DNA of 64,000 nucleotides, taken from contig OX328101.1 in NCBI GenBank assembly GCA_946811185.2, positions 33,030,122 through 33,094,121 of the forward strand, in the 5' to 3' direction. The first letter of the stretch is position 1. Every line of letters starts with the position of its first letter. The position numbers were made by a program, and so were the translations under genes. This document shows positions 46,201 through 54,844 of this stretch, piece by piece. Source of the DNA: Hippopus hippopus. Taxonomy: Eukaryota; Mollusca; Bivalvia; Cardiida; Cardiidae. Under the pieces are notes generated by a model. That model was not told where the DNA came from. It ran no database searches and worked only from the letters and a program-made list of their open reading frames with translations.

Positions 46201-49200
46201 TGAGAACACCGGATTGTTTGGGAAAGGTTTAACTTTTAGTAGATTTTTATCAAAGCTTTAGTTACTCTTGTGGGCAGTGTAGATCAAGATCAGACTGCAA
46301 GACTAGAAAGCAGAGTACAGGTAAGTCTGTAATGAGCGTACTGTCCGATCTTGGATCTACACTGTCGACAAACATCAAATAGATATTGATGAAATAGCTT
46401 GAAAAAATAAGCCTGGTATAATACAATGCAATACTTTTCTGATCTATATTGCGTGTTTTGGGTCAATTTTAACGTTATTTCCGTCATGAAACGGTTGCCA
46501 GTGCACCTTTATATGCCTTATCGGAGTTTCTTTGTTCAGTACTTGGCACAAAACAATTTCCAAACGTTTTGATGCTTTCCCAACTAGAAAAAGTCAAAAC
46601 ATATGGCCTGCAACATGCGAAAAGGGGCATTCGGACATTTGCGTAAAGTGTCGTCTCGGATCAGCCTGCGCAGTCCGCGCAGACTGATCCGAGACGACAC
46701 TTTACGATTATATTCGATTTTGTTCTACAGTAGACTTGCACAAAACAGAAAATTACATAAGAACGGAAAGTGTTGTCTCGGATTAGCCTGCGCGAGCTGC
46801 GCAGGCTGATCCGGGATAACACTTTACGCAAATGTCCGAATGCCCTTTTTCGCCTCTTGCAGGCCATATGATCTGCAGTAAGAGATGGGAATGAATACTG
46901 TCGCAATACCTATTATCAGTTCCCAAAAGAACTCGACCGAGCTGAGTCTTTATCTTGCGATTCCTGGGCTTCTGTTCCAGTTCATCACCAGTCGAGCTAT
47001 CTGGCTCGGTCTGTAGAAGATACAGTCCAACCAGTAGAGGCAGACACCAAGGGACACCCAAGAACGTGCCTGTTTAAAACAGGTACTTGCTTAGTGCAGC
47101 TCCTTTTCCACATAATTGCCTCCCCTTGGAACGCAAAATATGCTTGCTTAATACAGAGTTGTTGCTTAATAAACGTGGCCTATTAGACAGGTTTTACTGT
47201 AATTTAAAATGGTTGGTAAATATACGACCGTCGTATCTATACACTCCATTTCACTACAGTACTTTATGATTCACTACGTTTCACTAGTCTTTCATTCTCT
47301 ACTTGTCAGTGCAGGAAAATGAGGTGTTACATATGAACCATGCTATGTCAAAAGGGGTTTTAATATAACTGCAAAAAGTATCGCCACAGGCTGACCATTG
47401 TCGAAACGTTTGCTTTTGGTCCACTGTACGCCAACATTCAGTCATTTGCTGAACAAAATGGAGTTTATGGCTCCATAATTATGTGATGACTTGCTTGGTA
47501 TCATGCATCACGGAAATGCATTAGACCCTCTTTTGCCAGAGCATGACTCATATGCAAGTACAGTAAAACTTGACTTGTTGCAACACCTGTTAAGTAAACA
47601 ACCTAAGAAAGCATTAACCGAGTTGCCAGCAAAGGCAAATATATTGAAATGTACCTGTATTAACCCTTTACCAAACAATCCCTGGTTTTCACGACCCTGA
47701 GGAGTAGGCCTTTTGAAAACCTTGTGGGAAAAGGAGAAAATGCTGGTAACCAGCATTTTCTCCATTTCCCACAATGTTTTCTACCCTGTCGAAAGACTTA
47801 AGTGCATTTGTACAACTCTTGAATTTGTCGTCTGCATATGCTTTCAATTTGGACAAGTCTAAAATTTTGTCGTTTGGTAAAGAGTTAAGCAAGCACTAGG
47901 ACTGTATATGGTTTAGAGAAAATATTTATCTCGAACCTTCTTGAAGACAGAAGAAAACCACAATGTAGAAAGGTTTGATAGTTATTACGTTATCAATGCA
48001 TGTAATTTCAGGTTTAGACACTGCGAAGATGCCTCCTGAGGAACTTCTCAAGGCAGATATGATCAATGACGCAGTGGAAGATCTCAGGAAAGCCTACTCT
48101 AGGATCATCTATGAAGATTATGTAAGTCCAACCATTGTTATTACCCATTTATTACCCATCATGACTCCAAGGCAATACAAATATTGAAAGACTGCAAAAA
48201 GGGCTGATATTACACTATTGATTATCCCAACTTAGTGGTCCACACCTTGATATGTCACACCGGTAAATGCGTGGTGCTCCGGCAGTAGAGTGAAAATCAC
48301 TCTTTTGGACCCTCGGAAGCTTTTTTCCCCCATAAAAACCTGTTTATAGCTCTAAAATTATGTTTAACAGTCTTTAAGACATCATGATCAATGATTTTTT
48401 TTTGCTATGTTCCTCTTTCCAACACATTTACCCTCGGAAAATCACTGAAAAAAACTTCCATACAATTTGTAGACCAATTTTTACACTGAGGTCAAAGACA
48501 CTAAATAAGTTCCGAAAGAAATAGTAAAAGTTATGCCGGCTTTCAAAAGAAATGACCAAATCGATACGAGAAACATATTTATGCCTATTCTTTGATCTTT
48601 TCTGATAAAACAGAGTAGCAAAAGTTCTAGATATCAAATTTTTTAAGTTGGACTGCTTTGACTAGTTTTATCAACCCCATTTATTTGATTTTGTCTTTGT
48701 GTGTGTGTGTGTTTTTTTTTTTAGGACAATGAAGAGCGAAAGAGCAAGTTTGTGAACAGTTTACCCGAAACACTGAAAACCCTTGATGTGAGTTATTTAG
48801 TTTTTCATAACTTTTTTAAAGTCACTTTACTTAGGAATATTACTCTGTTACGCCTTTGTTGAAGTATGGAACATTTTGGGAAGGTATCGAAGACATACAG
48901 GAACGTCAAGAGTGCTGGGTCTGTATTCACAAACCATTTTTAACCCTTAGGCTGCAAAGCGCGACTCACTGACCTTTTGCGAACAGTGTAGATCAAGATC
49001 AAACTGCACAGAACGTGCAGTCTGATCTTGGATCTACACTGTCCGATAAGGAATTATTATGGCCCGAAACACAACTTTGAAATAGCAATATTTAGCTTTT
49101 TACTATCGAAGTGAAAATTTCATTTTAGTTATGTAGTAGGATAAGAGATAAGAGCATTCTCCTAGTCTTATTCTCTAGAACTTTCTACATTGAAAGTAAC

Positions 49201-52200
49201 ACAAGTTCTGATGGCTAAACCGTTTAGTTTAGCCAATCAGAGCTTGTGTTACTTTCTAAGTCTAGCATAAGACAAAGAACTTTCATAAGAACGGTTGGTA
49301 TATACAGGCCCTGTATAGTCCAGTGTTATGTGTGATGGACGGATTTGTTATAGGAAGAAAGTTATCTCAAAATCCACATAACCTTAGATTAACTATTACA
49401 GCGCCATGGGCAAAAATATGGGCCTTTGGTGGTGTAAATCAAAAGCAAGCTGCACAAAACGTGCAGGATGTAAATTGTGAGTTCAACTAGTTGCAATACA
49501 CAAAATACGGACATACTCCTGGTAGCTCTTCTGTTATGTAAATATTTAACACATGTCTTTGTTAACCCTTAGGCTGCTAAGCACGACTTAACGACCTTTT
49601 GCAGACAGTGTAGATCAAGATCAGACTGCACAGAGCGTGCAGTCTGATCTTGGATCTACACCGTCCAATAAGGAGATATCTCTCCCCTGAAAAAAATGTG
49701 TGAAATAACAAAATTTGGGTTTTAACTATCGGCTTGAAGGTTTCATTTCACTTACACAGCAGGATAATGGTTAATTTTGAGACAACATCACCGTTAAATA
49801 ATAAGGATAGTCTGCTTGAAAGGTAAAGAGGGGCGTAACTAGGAGCTCAGAACCAATTAACACTCAGAATCGAGCATACCATTTTCCCCTTAGGCTGCTA
49901 AGCGCAATGCAGTGCACTTTTGCGGACAGTGTCAATCAAGATCAGACTGCACAGAACGTAAAGTCTGATTTTGATATACACTTTCTCATACAGTGAGGTT
50001 TCCATCGAAAAAATAGGATGAAATTGTAATATTTGGCTTTATACTGGAATTTCAAAGTGAATAACACCACGAGCGGTGATAATTATGGTATCATCACTAG
50101 TGACGATATAGTTTTAGAATGTTTGCTGGAACTACTTTTTCCTATATTGCTCATATAATACCATCCTTGAAAATTATTAGAATAAAAAAAGGTGCATTAG
50201 GAATATAATTAATAGGATAATCAACTGGTTGTGTGTGATATTAAAAATCTGTCACTCGAATGGGGTTTGATGCGGTTAAAAAACTCATCCTTCTGACTCG
50301 TTTTTTCAACCGCATCACACCCTATTTGAGTGACAGATTTTTAATATCACACACAACCAATTGATTATCTTCTATTTATTAATATTTATACTTGTAGAAA
50401 CTGATGGCAGACTGGAACAACACATATGTTCTGGAAAAGGTAGAAACGCCTGTCTGTCTTTTCTGTGTGTCTCCGTATCTCTGGATCTCTGTATTTATCT
50501 ATATCTGTATCTCTTCATAACTGTAGCCTTCTCTCTCTCTCTGTCTCTGTTTGTCTCTATCTCTGTTTCTCTCTCTATCTGTCTCTCGCTTTATCTCTGT
50601 ATATACAGTGATTGGCCATAAATGAGTCATCACTTGGAAAATCAAAATGGCCGACTTTGTTTCAACAGGAACTTTAAAACTGAACTGCTAACTTAACTGG
50701 GGAAAACTTACTTGTTTTTGATAGTATTTGGTGATATGACCCTTGCTTACTATCACTTGTCGAATTCTTTTTGGAATGAAAGCACATAAACTCTGTATAT
50801 AGTGGGAGGGGAGATTGTACCAAATTTTCTCAAGGTCTTGTGGAGTTTTAATTGTATGTTTTTTTTCTATCCAATTTGATTTTGATTGTTTGGCACACAA
50901 TTTCAATTATGTTAATATCAGGACTCTGTGATGGCCAAGTCATACATGGGATGTTTTCGTTTTTCCACGATGATGTCATTCTTGATGTATGTACAGGAGC
51001 ATTAACTTCTTGAAAAATAGTCACCGCCTGGAAAATTCTTTGCAATGACTGGCCAAAGGTTTCTGTCAAGACACTCAATATACCTTTGTGAATCAATATT
51101 ACCACGAATTACTTCCAATGTACCCACACCATTATATGTTAGGCATCCCCAGAACATCAGTGATAAACAGGTGCCCCCTCTTTGGCCAAGGCACTCTGGA
51201 CACCAAATTTCGTCGGGCTTCCTCCAAACACTAACTCCCTTTTGCCGATCAATTTTTACCTGTGTTTCATCTCTAAAAATCACTTTTTTCCAGTGTCTAT
51301 CCACAGTCCAGTGTAATTTTTGTTTGCATCAAGAAACTCTCCCTTTTCTATTTATTGTGAGGGTCTTTCCAACTTTCCTTCTTGTGTATCCATGAAAATT
51401 TAATCGACGCCTCACAGTCCTTGAAGATAGTTGTCTAGGCACTGTCTCATTCACTAATGTGGTTAATTCTGCTAGACATGCTCTTCTGTTAGTCCTAGCC
51501 AGTCTCACAATCTGACGATCACCTCTTTCCCCAGCTGCCAAACGCCTTCCACTTCGATGCTTATTTTCTAGGGTGCCTTTTGCAGAAAATTTCTTTAAAA
51601 ACTTTGAAACTCCAGACTGACTTATTCCCAATATTTCTGCTATTTTCCTTTGAGAAATTCCATCTTGAGACAAAGATATGGCTATAATTTTCTGGTCTGT
51701 TGACATTTCTTTCCTTTTGACAGCCATTTTGCAGACGACAGTTTGTTTTCCTATTTCAAGAACGCAATTGTCTTTATTGTAATCATATAAAAGAAAAGAC
51801 CCCAAAGGAAAAAATAACAGAAAAGGAGTCATGTAAGAAGGGAAATAAATTTGCTGAACACCTTCAAGTCAAAGGGAACAGTTTGCTCCCTTTGTCAGTA
51901 GCGCGCCGTTTTGTTAACTCATTTATGGCCAATCACTGTATATCTCTCTGTTTCTCTCTGTATCCGTCTCTCGCTTATCCTTGTGTCTTGCGTGGCTCAG
52001 TGGTAAAGTGCAGGACTCTGGAGGTCCCGAGTTTTGGCCTCACTGGATCCACTGGTTTTCTTTTGTGGGATTGTCCTTGGGTAGGACACTTCAGAGCCCT
52101 AGCCTACTACTGGCGAAAGTCTGGAAATACATGAATATGAGAGCTGTCGCCGTGATATGACTGAAAAGTGAAATAATGTTAGTTTAATCATATTCATTTT

Positions 52201-54485
52201 ACATCGATTGAAAAACAAGCTCTTGCAACTTATACTAATCTCTCTCGATGCTCGGACACCTTAGTGAAATAATGTTGCAAGCGGCGTATAACACCATTCA
52301 ATCAATCATATCTGTATCTGTCTCTGTATCTTTCTCTGTTTCCGTCTCAGTATCTACCGTTCTCTGTGTCTTTGAGTCACTTTGTCTGTATGTCCGTCCG
52401 TCCCCCTGTCCATCCTTTCATCCATCCATCTAAGATGTGTAATTTATTTATAGTGTTTAACATCTTTTTTTTTTCACGCAATGCTGCATTTTTTTCATCA
52501 ATCATAGAATTAAACAACTTAGCTTAAAGTTAAAGTCTCAGTAAAGTCCAAATGTAAAAAGGCCTGTTTATAAAATAAAAGTAAATTTCATTTTTACCAT
52601 GTAAAAATATTGCGATTATTATGACTTGCACGATATGTAAAGGTGCAGTTTGTAAAAGTTCCGGTCAATGGCAGAAAAAAGAATTTTGAAACTAGATCTA
52701 GAACAGTTCCTACCATGCCGCATTATCTGTTTTTTTACATCGATGATCGCTGACGATTAGCCGATTTTTCGTCGTAAATCTCCGCAGTGACGTGATAGTG
52801 ACGTAAACACCACGTGATCATTCAAGGCGTCGAAACAAACCCTTCATTCACTTGATCGTTTAGTCTCCATTCTAGGCTTGAAAAACGTAAGTTTATGGAC
52901 ATTGTAAACAAAACGACGACACAGGCTGATAATCGCTTATTCATTTATCATCAATACAGGAAGAGTTTACTACATCAAAATAAGAAAACAGGTTCAGAAT
53001 GAGCAATCTTACTCTCCGATGACATACTATTGGAAGTGTAAACAGTAGTCCTGTGTAGCACTAATGAGATGCAATGGTATCACGTGACGTTCTCGAAGGC
53101 CTAGTTCGAATATACACGAACGATAACGAAGGTTGTCTCGATCATTGGCGTCCCTGAAACCAACAGGCTTCTCCATGTATTTTTGCACCCGTATTTCGCC
53201 GTAACCAATGCAGTAACTGACTCGTTCGATTTTTTTTCCGATCTTATATATGCGTGTTGTGATGGGTAATCCGATGTATTTTCGAGTTATAAACGGTCAA
53301 AATTACCTGTATTTGGACTTTACAGGGGCTTTAATACTCTATATCTCATTACATCATACCCCAACCAGCCAGACTTTATCCTCCCAGTGCAGTTTCGTCC
53401 CAGAAAAACAGGGCACATTTCCATAATAAATGAGCCATGCTCTGTGAAAAGGGGGCTTATTGCATCTGCGAAAAGTATCGACCCAGGTCAGCCTGCGCAG
53501 TCCGCGCAGGCTGACCTGGGCCGAAACTTTTCGCTATTGGTAATTTTTCTGTATGTCCAAGGACAGTCTACCTTATGAGTAGGTCGATTATTTAAAAAAG
53601 TGGCTCTTATGGATCCATAATTATGTGATGACTTGGGCTGGTACCATGTATCACGGAGATGCGTTAAGCCCCATTTTACCAGAGCATGACTCAGTTATAA
53701 CTGAGCCATGATTTGCTAAAAGGGGGCTTGATCCATCTGCAAAAGGTATTGAGCTATATCAGTCTACGCAGTCCGCGCAGTCTGCGCAGTCCGCGCAAGC
53801 TGACATGGGTCGAAACTTTTTGCTGTTTGTAAAATTTCTTGTTGTCCAAGGACCATTCTACCTCCAGATCCAGTCGATTGTTAAACAAAATGTATTTTAT
53901 GGTTATATGATTCAGTGATGACTTGCTTGGTATCATGTATCACAGAGATGCATTGAATCCCTTGTCGCCAGAGGATGGCTTGATTATAAAGTTTCCGTGA
54001 TAAAAAGTAAGTCTCCAAAACGACTGTAGGAAATTACCTTTAGCAAGCAATCCCGTGTTTTAACATGCCTGGGGAGTACTTCTAGAAATATTTAGAGAAT
54101 AGAAGAAAATTCTGGTAACCAGCATTTTCCAGTTTTTCCATAATGTTTTCTACCCTTTCATAGAGATATGACATCCTTTTAACTGAATTTAATTTGTCGT
54201 TGTGAAATGCTTTCTATATAGACCAGTGCAAATTTGTGTCGTAAGATAAAGACTAAGACCAGTTTCACTTATTAAAGCTGTACGCACTGTTTCCAGATAT
54301 CGTTTGTAGATTACAACTTCTTCGATATGCTAGAGCTCCTACAAATTCTATCACCCACGTGTATGGACGAATGCCCTGCTTTGAAGGCATATTTCGGGCG
54401 AATGGCGTCAAGAGAGAAACTAAAGGCTTACAGAGAGACGACTGAATTCCAGAACCTTCCCATCAATGCCAACAAAAATAAATAG
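40222..54485 (+). CDS. GSTP1: Pi-class glutathione S-transferase
   Basis: Seven coding exons join as 40222..40257, 42769..42863, 45898..45985, 48012..48121, 48725..48787, 50398..50439 and 54297..54485, giving 207 residues once the A of the split ATG is supplied by an upstream exon. Human GSTP1 has 210. The enzyme is expected to conjugate reduced glutathione to electrophiles as a cytosolic dimer. N-terminal thioredoxin fold: catalytic Tyr8 in LMYFPIRG, Arg14, Trp37, cis-Pro50 in FGQLP, and Gln61-Thr62 where pi GSTs usually have Gln-Ser. All-helical C-terminal domain: MINDAVEDLR, Tyr107 (equivalent to the active-site Tyr108 of human pi) and the S-x-x-D N-capping box at 147-150 (SFVDYN). The tail NLPINANKNK closely follows the pi-class end. 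All junction phases agree. Oddity: the usual G-D before the capping box is replaced by LEK. Introns carry many transposons but no exon is interrupted. Sigma or mu class is less likely. Confidence 0.93.
41129..41487 (+). mobile_element. Family D multi-hairpin element, long copy
   Basis: Termini GGCCTGCAAAACGAG and CGTATTGCAGGCC are inverted repeats. Inside are arms GTAAAGTGTCGTCTCGGATC repeated as several inverted pairs, and a second inverted pair built on TTCTGTTTGGCGCAAGTTCA. The whole 359 bp can fold into nested hairpins. In the first GST intron. Confidence 0.8.
41626..41851 (+). mobile_element. Family B MITE, full copy
   Basis: TTAACCCTTTACCACACAAT start, hairpin centred near 41713, and TTTGGTAAAAAGTTAA end. 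In the first GST intron. Confidence 0.85.
42769..42863 (+). CDS. GSTP1: GST exon 2 of coding set
   Basis: The acceptor TTACTCAG ends at 42768 and the donor is GTGAGT at 42864. It encodes RGQAIRYIFIDNGI and VTNWPAEKSKT, residues 14-44, which include the Arg14 and Trp37 positions near glutathione. It ends in phase 0. Confidence 0.92.
43899..43950 (+). repeat. (GATT)n microsatellite
   Basis: GATTGATT units, interrupted once by CATCGATCGG. Next to the third-family SINE. Confidence 0.9.
43992..44195 (+). mobile_element. tRNA-derived SINE, third family
   Basis: Head AATTGGTAGCGCACCAGACT and B box GGTTCAAATCC look like a tRNA with an intact T arm. The 3' part (GCAGCCAGTGGCTTGGG) recurs inverted at 44270-44375, 16150-16350 and 46530-46925. 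Confidence 0.75.
44270..44375 (-). mobile_element. Inverted 3' part of the third SINE family
   Basis: The complement of GAAAAGCAGCCATCGGCGTG and CTCTCACCGCTAATCATTGT matches the 3' half of the SINE at 43992, so the two form an inverted pair about 75 bp apart. Confidence 0.65.
45898..45985 (+). CDS. GSTP1: GST exon 3 of coding set: end of thioredoxin domain
   Basis: The acceptor GTTTCAG ends at 45897 and the donor is GTGAGT at 45986. It encodes PFGQLPVLKEDGKMIAQTGA then ILRYLDRRL. It holds the cis-Pro of QLP and the Gln-Thr pair that takes the place of Gln-Ser in contacting the glutathione gamma-glutamyl group. It ends in phase 1. Confidence 0.94.
46008..46232 (-). mobile_element. Family B MITE, reverse orientation, 22 bases after a GST exon
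   Basis: TCTTTACCAAACGATAAAAT start, GAGAGCATTTTTTGGACGC, core arms around 46108-46170, and TTGGGAAAGGTTTAA end. Confidence 0.75.
46530..46925 (-). mobile_element. SINE fragment of the third family split by a family D element
   Basis: 46530-46600 and 46870-46925 together match the 3' part of the SINE. The family D element occupies 46601-46869. Confidence 0.6.
46601..46869 (+). mobile_element. Family D multi-hairpin element, inserted in a SINE
   Basis: It runs from ATATGGCCTGCAACATGCG to CTCTTGCAGGCCATAT, with two internal hairpins (CAGCCTGCGCAGTCCGCGCA and CCTGCGCGAGCTGCGCAGG). It splits a reverse-strand SINE fragment at 46530-46600 / 46870-46925. Confidence 0.8.
47336..47550 (+). mobile_element. 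Family C element, deleted hairpin
   Basis: TGAACCATGCTATGTCAAAA at the left, a hairpin reduced to one arm (CACAGGCTGACCATTG), and GGCTCCATAATTATGTGATG and GCCAGAGCATGACTCA at the right. In a GST intron. Confidence 0.65.
47660..47888 (+). mobile_element. Family B MITE, best-preserved copy
   Basis: 229 bp between TTAA sites, ends TTAACCCTTTACCAAACAAT and GTTTGGTAAAGAGTTAA (inverted repeats). The core hairpin at about 47715-47780 has roughly 32-bp arms meeting at TGCTGGTAACCAGCA. It carries TTTGTCGTCTGCATATGC and TTTGGACAAGTCTAAAATTT, shared by all good copies. Inside a GST intron, about 125 bp before an exon. Confidence 0.88.
48012..48121 (+). CDS. GSTP1: GST exon 4 of coding set: first helices of C-terminal domain
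   Basis: The acceptor TTTCAG ends at 48011 and the donor is GTAAGT at 48122. It encodes residues 74-110, including ADMINDAVEDLRKAYSRIIY, the helix alpha-4/alpha-5 signature. Tyr107 aligns with human pi Tyr108. Confidence 0.94.
48725..48787 (+). CDS. GSTP1: GST exon 5 of coding set
   Basis: It lies between a T-run acceptor (TTTTAG ending at 48724) and donor GTGAGT at 48788. It encodes 21 residues, DNEERKSKFVNSLPETLKTL then Asp, matching the KxxFVxxLPxxLKxL helix of the family. Phase 0 at both ends. Confidence 0.92.
48940..49150 (+). mobile_element. Family A MITE
   Basis: It has TTAACCCTTAGGCTGCAAAG at the start, the standard hairpin, then the CAATATTTAGCTTTTTACTA stretch common to the family. 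The right terminus is decayed (GTAGGATAAGAGATA). It begins about 150 bp downstream of a GST exon. Confidence 0.8.
49192..49257. repeat. Small palindrome
   Basis: AAGTAACACAAGTTCTGATG is mirrored by its complement ...AGAGCTTGTGTTACTT around a TTTAG centre. A related word pair (CTGATTGGCTAA / TTAGCCAGTCAG) occurs at 55880-55922. Confidence 0.7.
49562..49774 (+). mobile_element. Family A MITE, full copy
   Basis: Both TTAA boundaries are intact. The start is TTAACCCTTAGGCTGCTAA, the core hairpin is at about 49608-49661, and the end is AGCAGGATAATGGTTAA. It lies in the GST intron before the 42-nt exon. Confidence 0.85.
49886..50065 (+). mobile_element. Family A MITE, decayed copy
   Basis: It starts CCCCTTAGGCTGCTAAGCGC and keeps GCGGACAGTGT and the ATCAGACTGCACAGAACG half of the hairpin. 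The right arm is degraded and the right terminus unclear. Confidence 0.65.
50216..50369. repeat. Long palindrome 28 bases before the GST micro-exon
   Basis: Arms of about 68 bp (GATAATCAACTGGTTGTGTG ... and its complement ...CACACAACCAATTGATTATC) around a short centre. The intronic RNA would form a strong hairpin between branch-point distance and the acceptor. Confidence 0.9.
50398..50439 (+). CDS. GSTP1: GST micro-exon (42 nt)
   Basis: Fourteen codons, KLMADWNNTYVLEK, between TTGTAG (ending at 50397) and a weaker donor GTAGAA at 50440, phase 0 at both ends. The position fits the turn between helices before the capping box, where pi GSTs usually read a Gly-Asp just ahead of (Q/K)ISFADY; that Gly-Asp is absent. 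A perfect-arm foldback ends 28 bases upstream. The exon was chosen because it is the only in-phase candidate with family-like sequence between 48,788 and 54,296. Confidence 0.75.
50455..50603 (+). repeat. CT/GTCT-rich simple sequence, site of the Tc1 insertion
   Basis: TCTCTGTATCTCTG-like text begins 16 bases after the GST micro-exon and resumes at 51941 beyond the transposon. Confidence 0.85.
50606..51938 (-). mobile_element. Tc1-like DNA transposon (1,333 bp) inside GST intron
   Basis: The termini are perfect 22-bp inverted repeats beginning CAGTGATTGGCCATAAATGA, flanked by TA at 50604-50605 and 51939-51940, the expected Tc1/mariner target duplication. The element sits in a CT/GTCT-rich simple-sequence tract that resumes on its far side, so the empty site can be reconstructed by eye. 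It encodes a decayed transposase on the minus strand. Length and layout are typical of Tc1 elements. Confidence 0.95.
50688..51727 (-). pseudogene. Tc1-type transposase, frameshifted and inactive
   Basis: Read from a Met at 51727, an N-terminal paired-type helix-turn-helix is visible (KIIAISLSQDGISQRKIAEI, then SQSGVSKFLKKF), followed by a second DNA-binding helix (SSRTVRRRLNFHGY). The DDE catalytic part is spread over other frames: first Asp in FRDETQVKI near 51265; second motif reads FQEVNAPVHTS near 51010, where the usual Asp before Asn is Val; the third acidic residue is kept in SPDINIIE. At least three frame changes are needed (about 51,320, 51,020 and an A-run near 50,860). It is cut-and-paste machinery by family; this copy should be dead. 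Confidence 0.92.
51990..52310 (+). mobile_element. tRNA-derived SINE of the same family, with a nested insertion
   Basis: It starts GTGGCTCAGTGGTAAAGTGC and ends TTCAATCAATCATA, like the copy at 5400. The B box is decayed. A 96-bp stretch at 52181-52276 is an insertion plus a 14-bp repeat of AGTGAAATAATGTT (52167-52180 and 52263-52276). It lies just beyond the Tc1 element. Confidence 0.82.
52534..53330. mobile_element. TTAA-flanked non-autonomous element, about 0.8 kb
   Basis: TTAA at 52530-52533 and 53331-53334. The inverted termini AGTCTCAGTAAAGTCCAAAT and ATTTGGACTTTACAGGGGCT match except at two positions. No transposase is visible. The interior includes several TGACGT/CACGTG-like motifs (52,790-52,820). 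In the last GST intron. Different from families A and B. Confidence 0.75.
53431..53693 (+). mobile_element. Family C hairpin element (GAGCATG termini)
   Basis: Inverted termini TGAGCCATGCTCTG and CAGAGCATGACTCA. Near the left end a near-perfect hairpin pairs ACCCAGGTCAGCCTGCGCAG with its complement around TCCGCG. The right part contains GGATCCATAATTATGTGATG. About 263 bp, non-coding. Confidence 0.8.
53702..53982 (+). mobile_element. Family C hairpin element, second tandem copy
   Basis: It starts TGAGCCATGATTTGC eight bases after the previous copy. The hairpin loop region has expanded: CGCAGTCCGCGCAGTCTGCG repeats the core unit. It ends CAGAGGATGGCTTGA. Confidence 0.75.
54034..54256 (+). mobile_element. 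Family B MITE, decayed, 40 bases before the last GST exon
   Basis: Keeps AAGCAATCCCGTGTTTTAAC, AATTCTGGTAACCAGCATTT, TTTAATTTGTCGTTGTGAAA and the GTCGTAAGATAAAGA end. TTAA boundaries are lost. Confidence 0.6.
54297..54485 (+). CDS. GSTP1: GST last coding exon
   Basis: The acceptor TTTCCAG ends at 54296. It encodes 62 residues: ISFVDYNFFDMLELLQIL, then PALKAYFGRMASREKLKAY, then NLPINANKNK and TAG at 54483-54485. The S-x-x-D box and the NLPIN tail are family hallmarks. An AATAAA overlaps the last codons (54477-54482) and is too early to be the main poly(A) signal. Another at 54836-54841 lies in the tail of a SINE. Confidence 0.95.
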   Translation: MSFVDYNFFDMLELLQILSPTCMDECPALKAYFGRMASREKLKAYRETTEFQNLPINANKNK

Positions 54486-54595
54486 TGTAACACATTACAG
54501 GTGTAACTGGCGATATTTTGCTTCTTGAACTTTAGTATATTGCAGAAGACCACTGTTGAAAACATAATGGCAATAGGATAACTTGCTTGTAACAA

Positions 54596-54844
54596 GCCCA
54601 GCTTGGTAGCTCAGTGGTTAGCGTATCTGACTCGTGACCTGGTGGTTGCGGGTTCAATGCCCGGTTGATGCAAACTTTCTTTTAGGTGATTTTTTGCTTT
54701 TCACCTCTCAGAAAGGTAGTCAGTGGCTTGGAAAGAAAATTGTGTAAGCACTGGTGTGAGATAGCCAGGAAACACATGTTTAGGTGCACTGACCGCCGTG
54801 ATATGACCTAAGCTGTTAAAACGTTGTTAAACTCCAATAAACAA
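54596..54844 (+). mobile_element. tRNA-derived SINE, second family, with intact 12-bp target duplication
   Basis: TGCTTGTAACAA at 54584-54595 is repeated at 54845-54856. Head TTGGTAGCTCAGTGGTTAGC, B box GGTTCAATGCC, tail CTCCAATAAACAA. It is inserted in a family B-like hairpin whose arms continue on both sides. It supplies an AATAAA 350 bases after the GST stop codon. Confidence 0.9.

Noticed and set aside
54477..54482. AATAAA as the GST polyadenylation signal
   Set aside because: It lies within the last codons and stop; cleavage 10-30 bases on would leave almost no 3' UTR.
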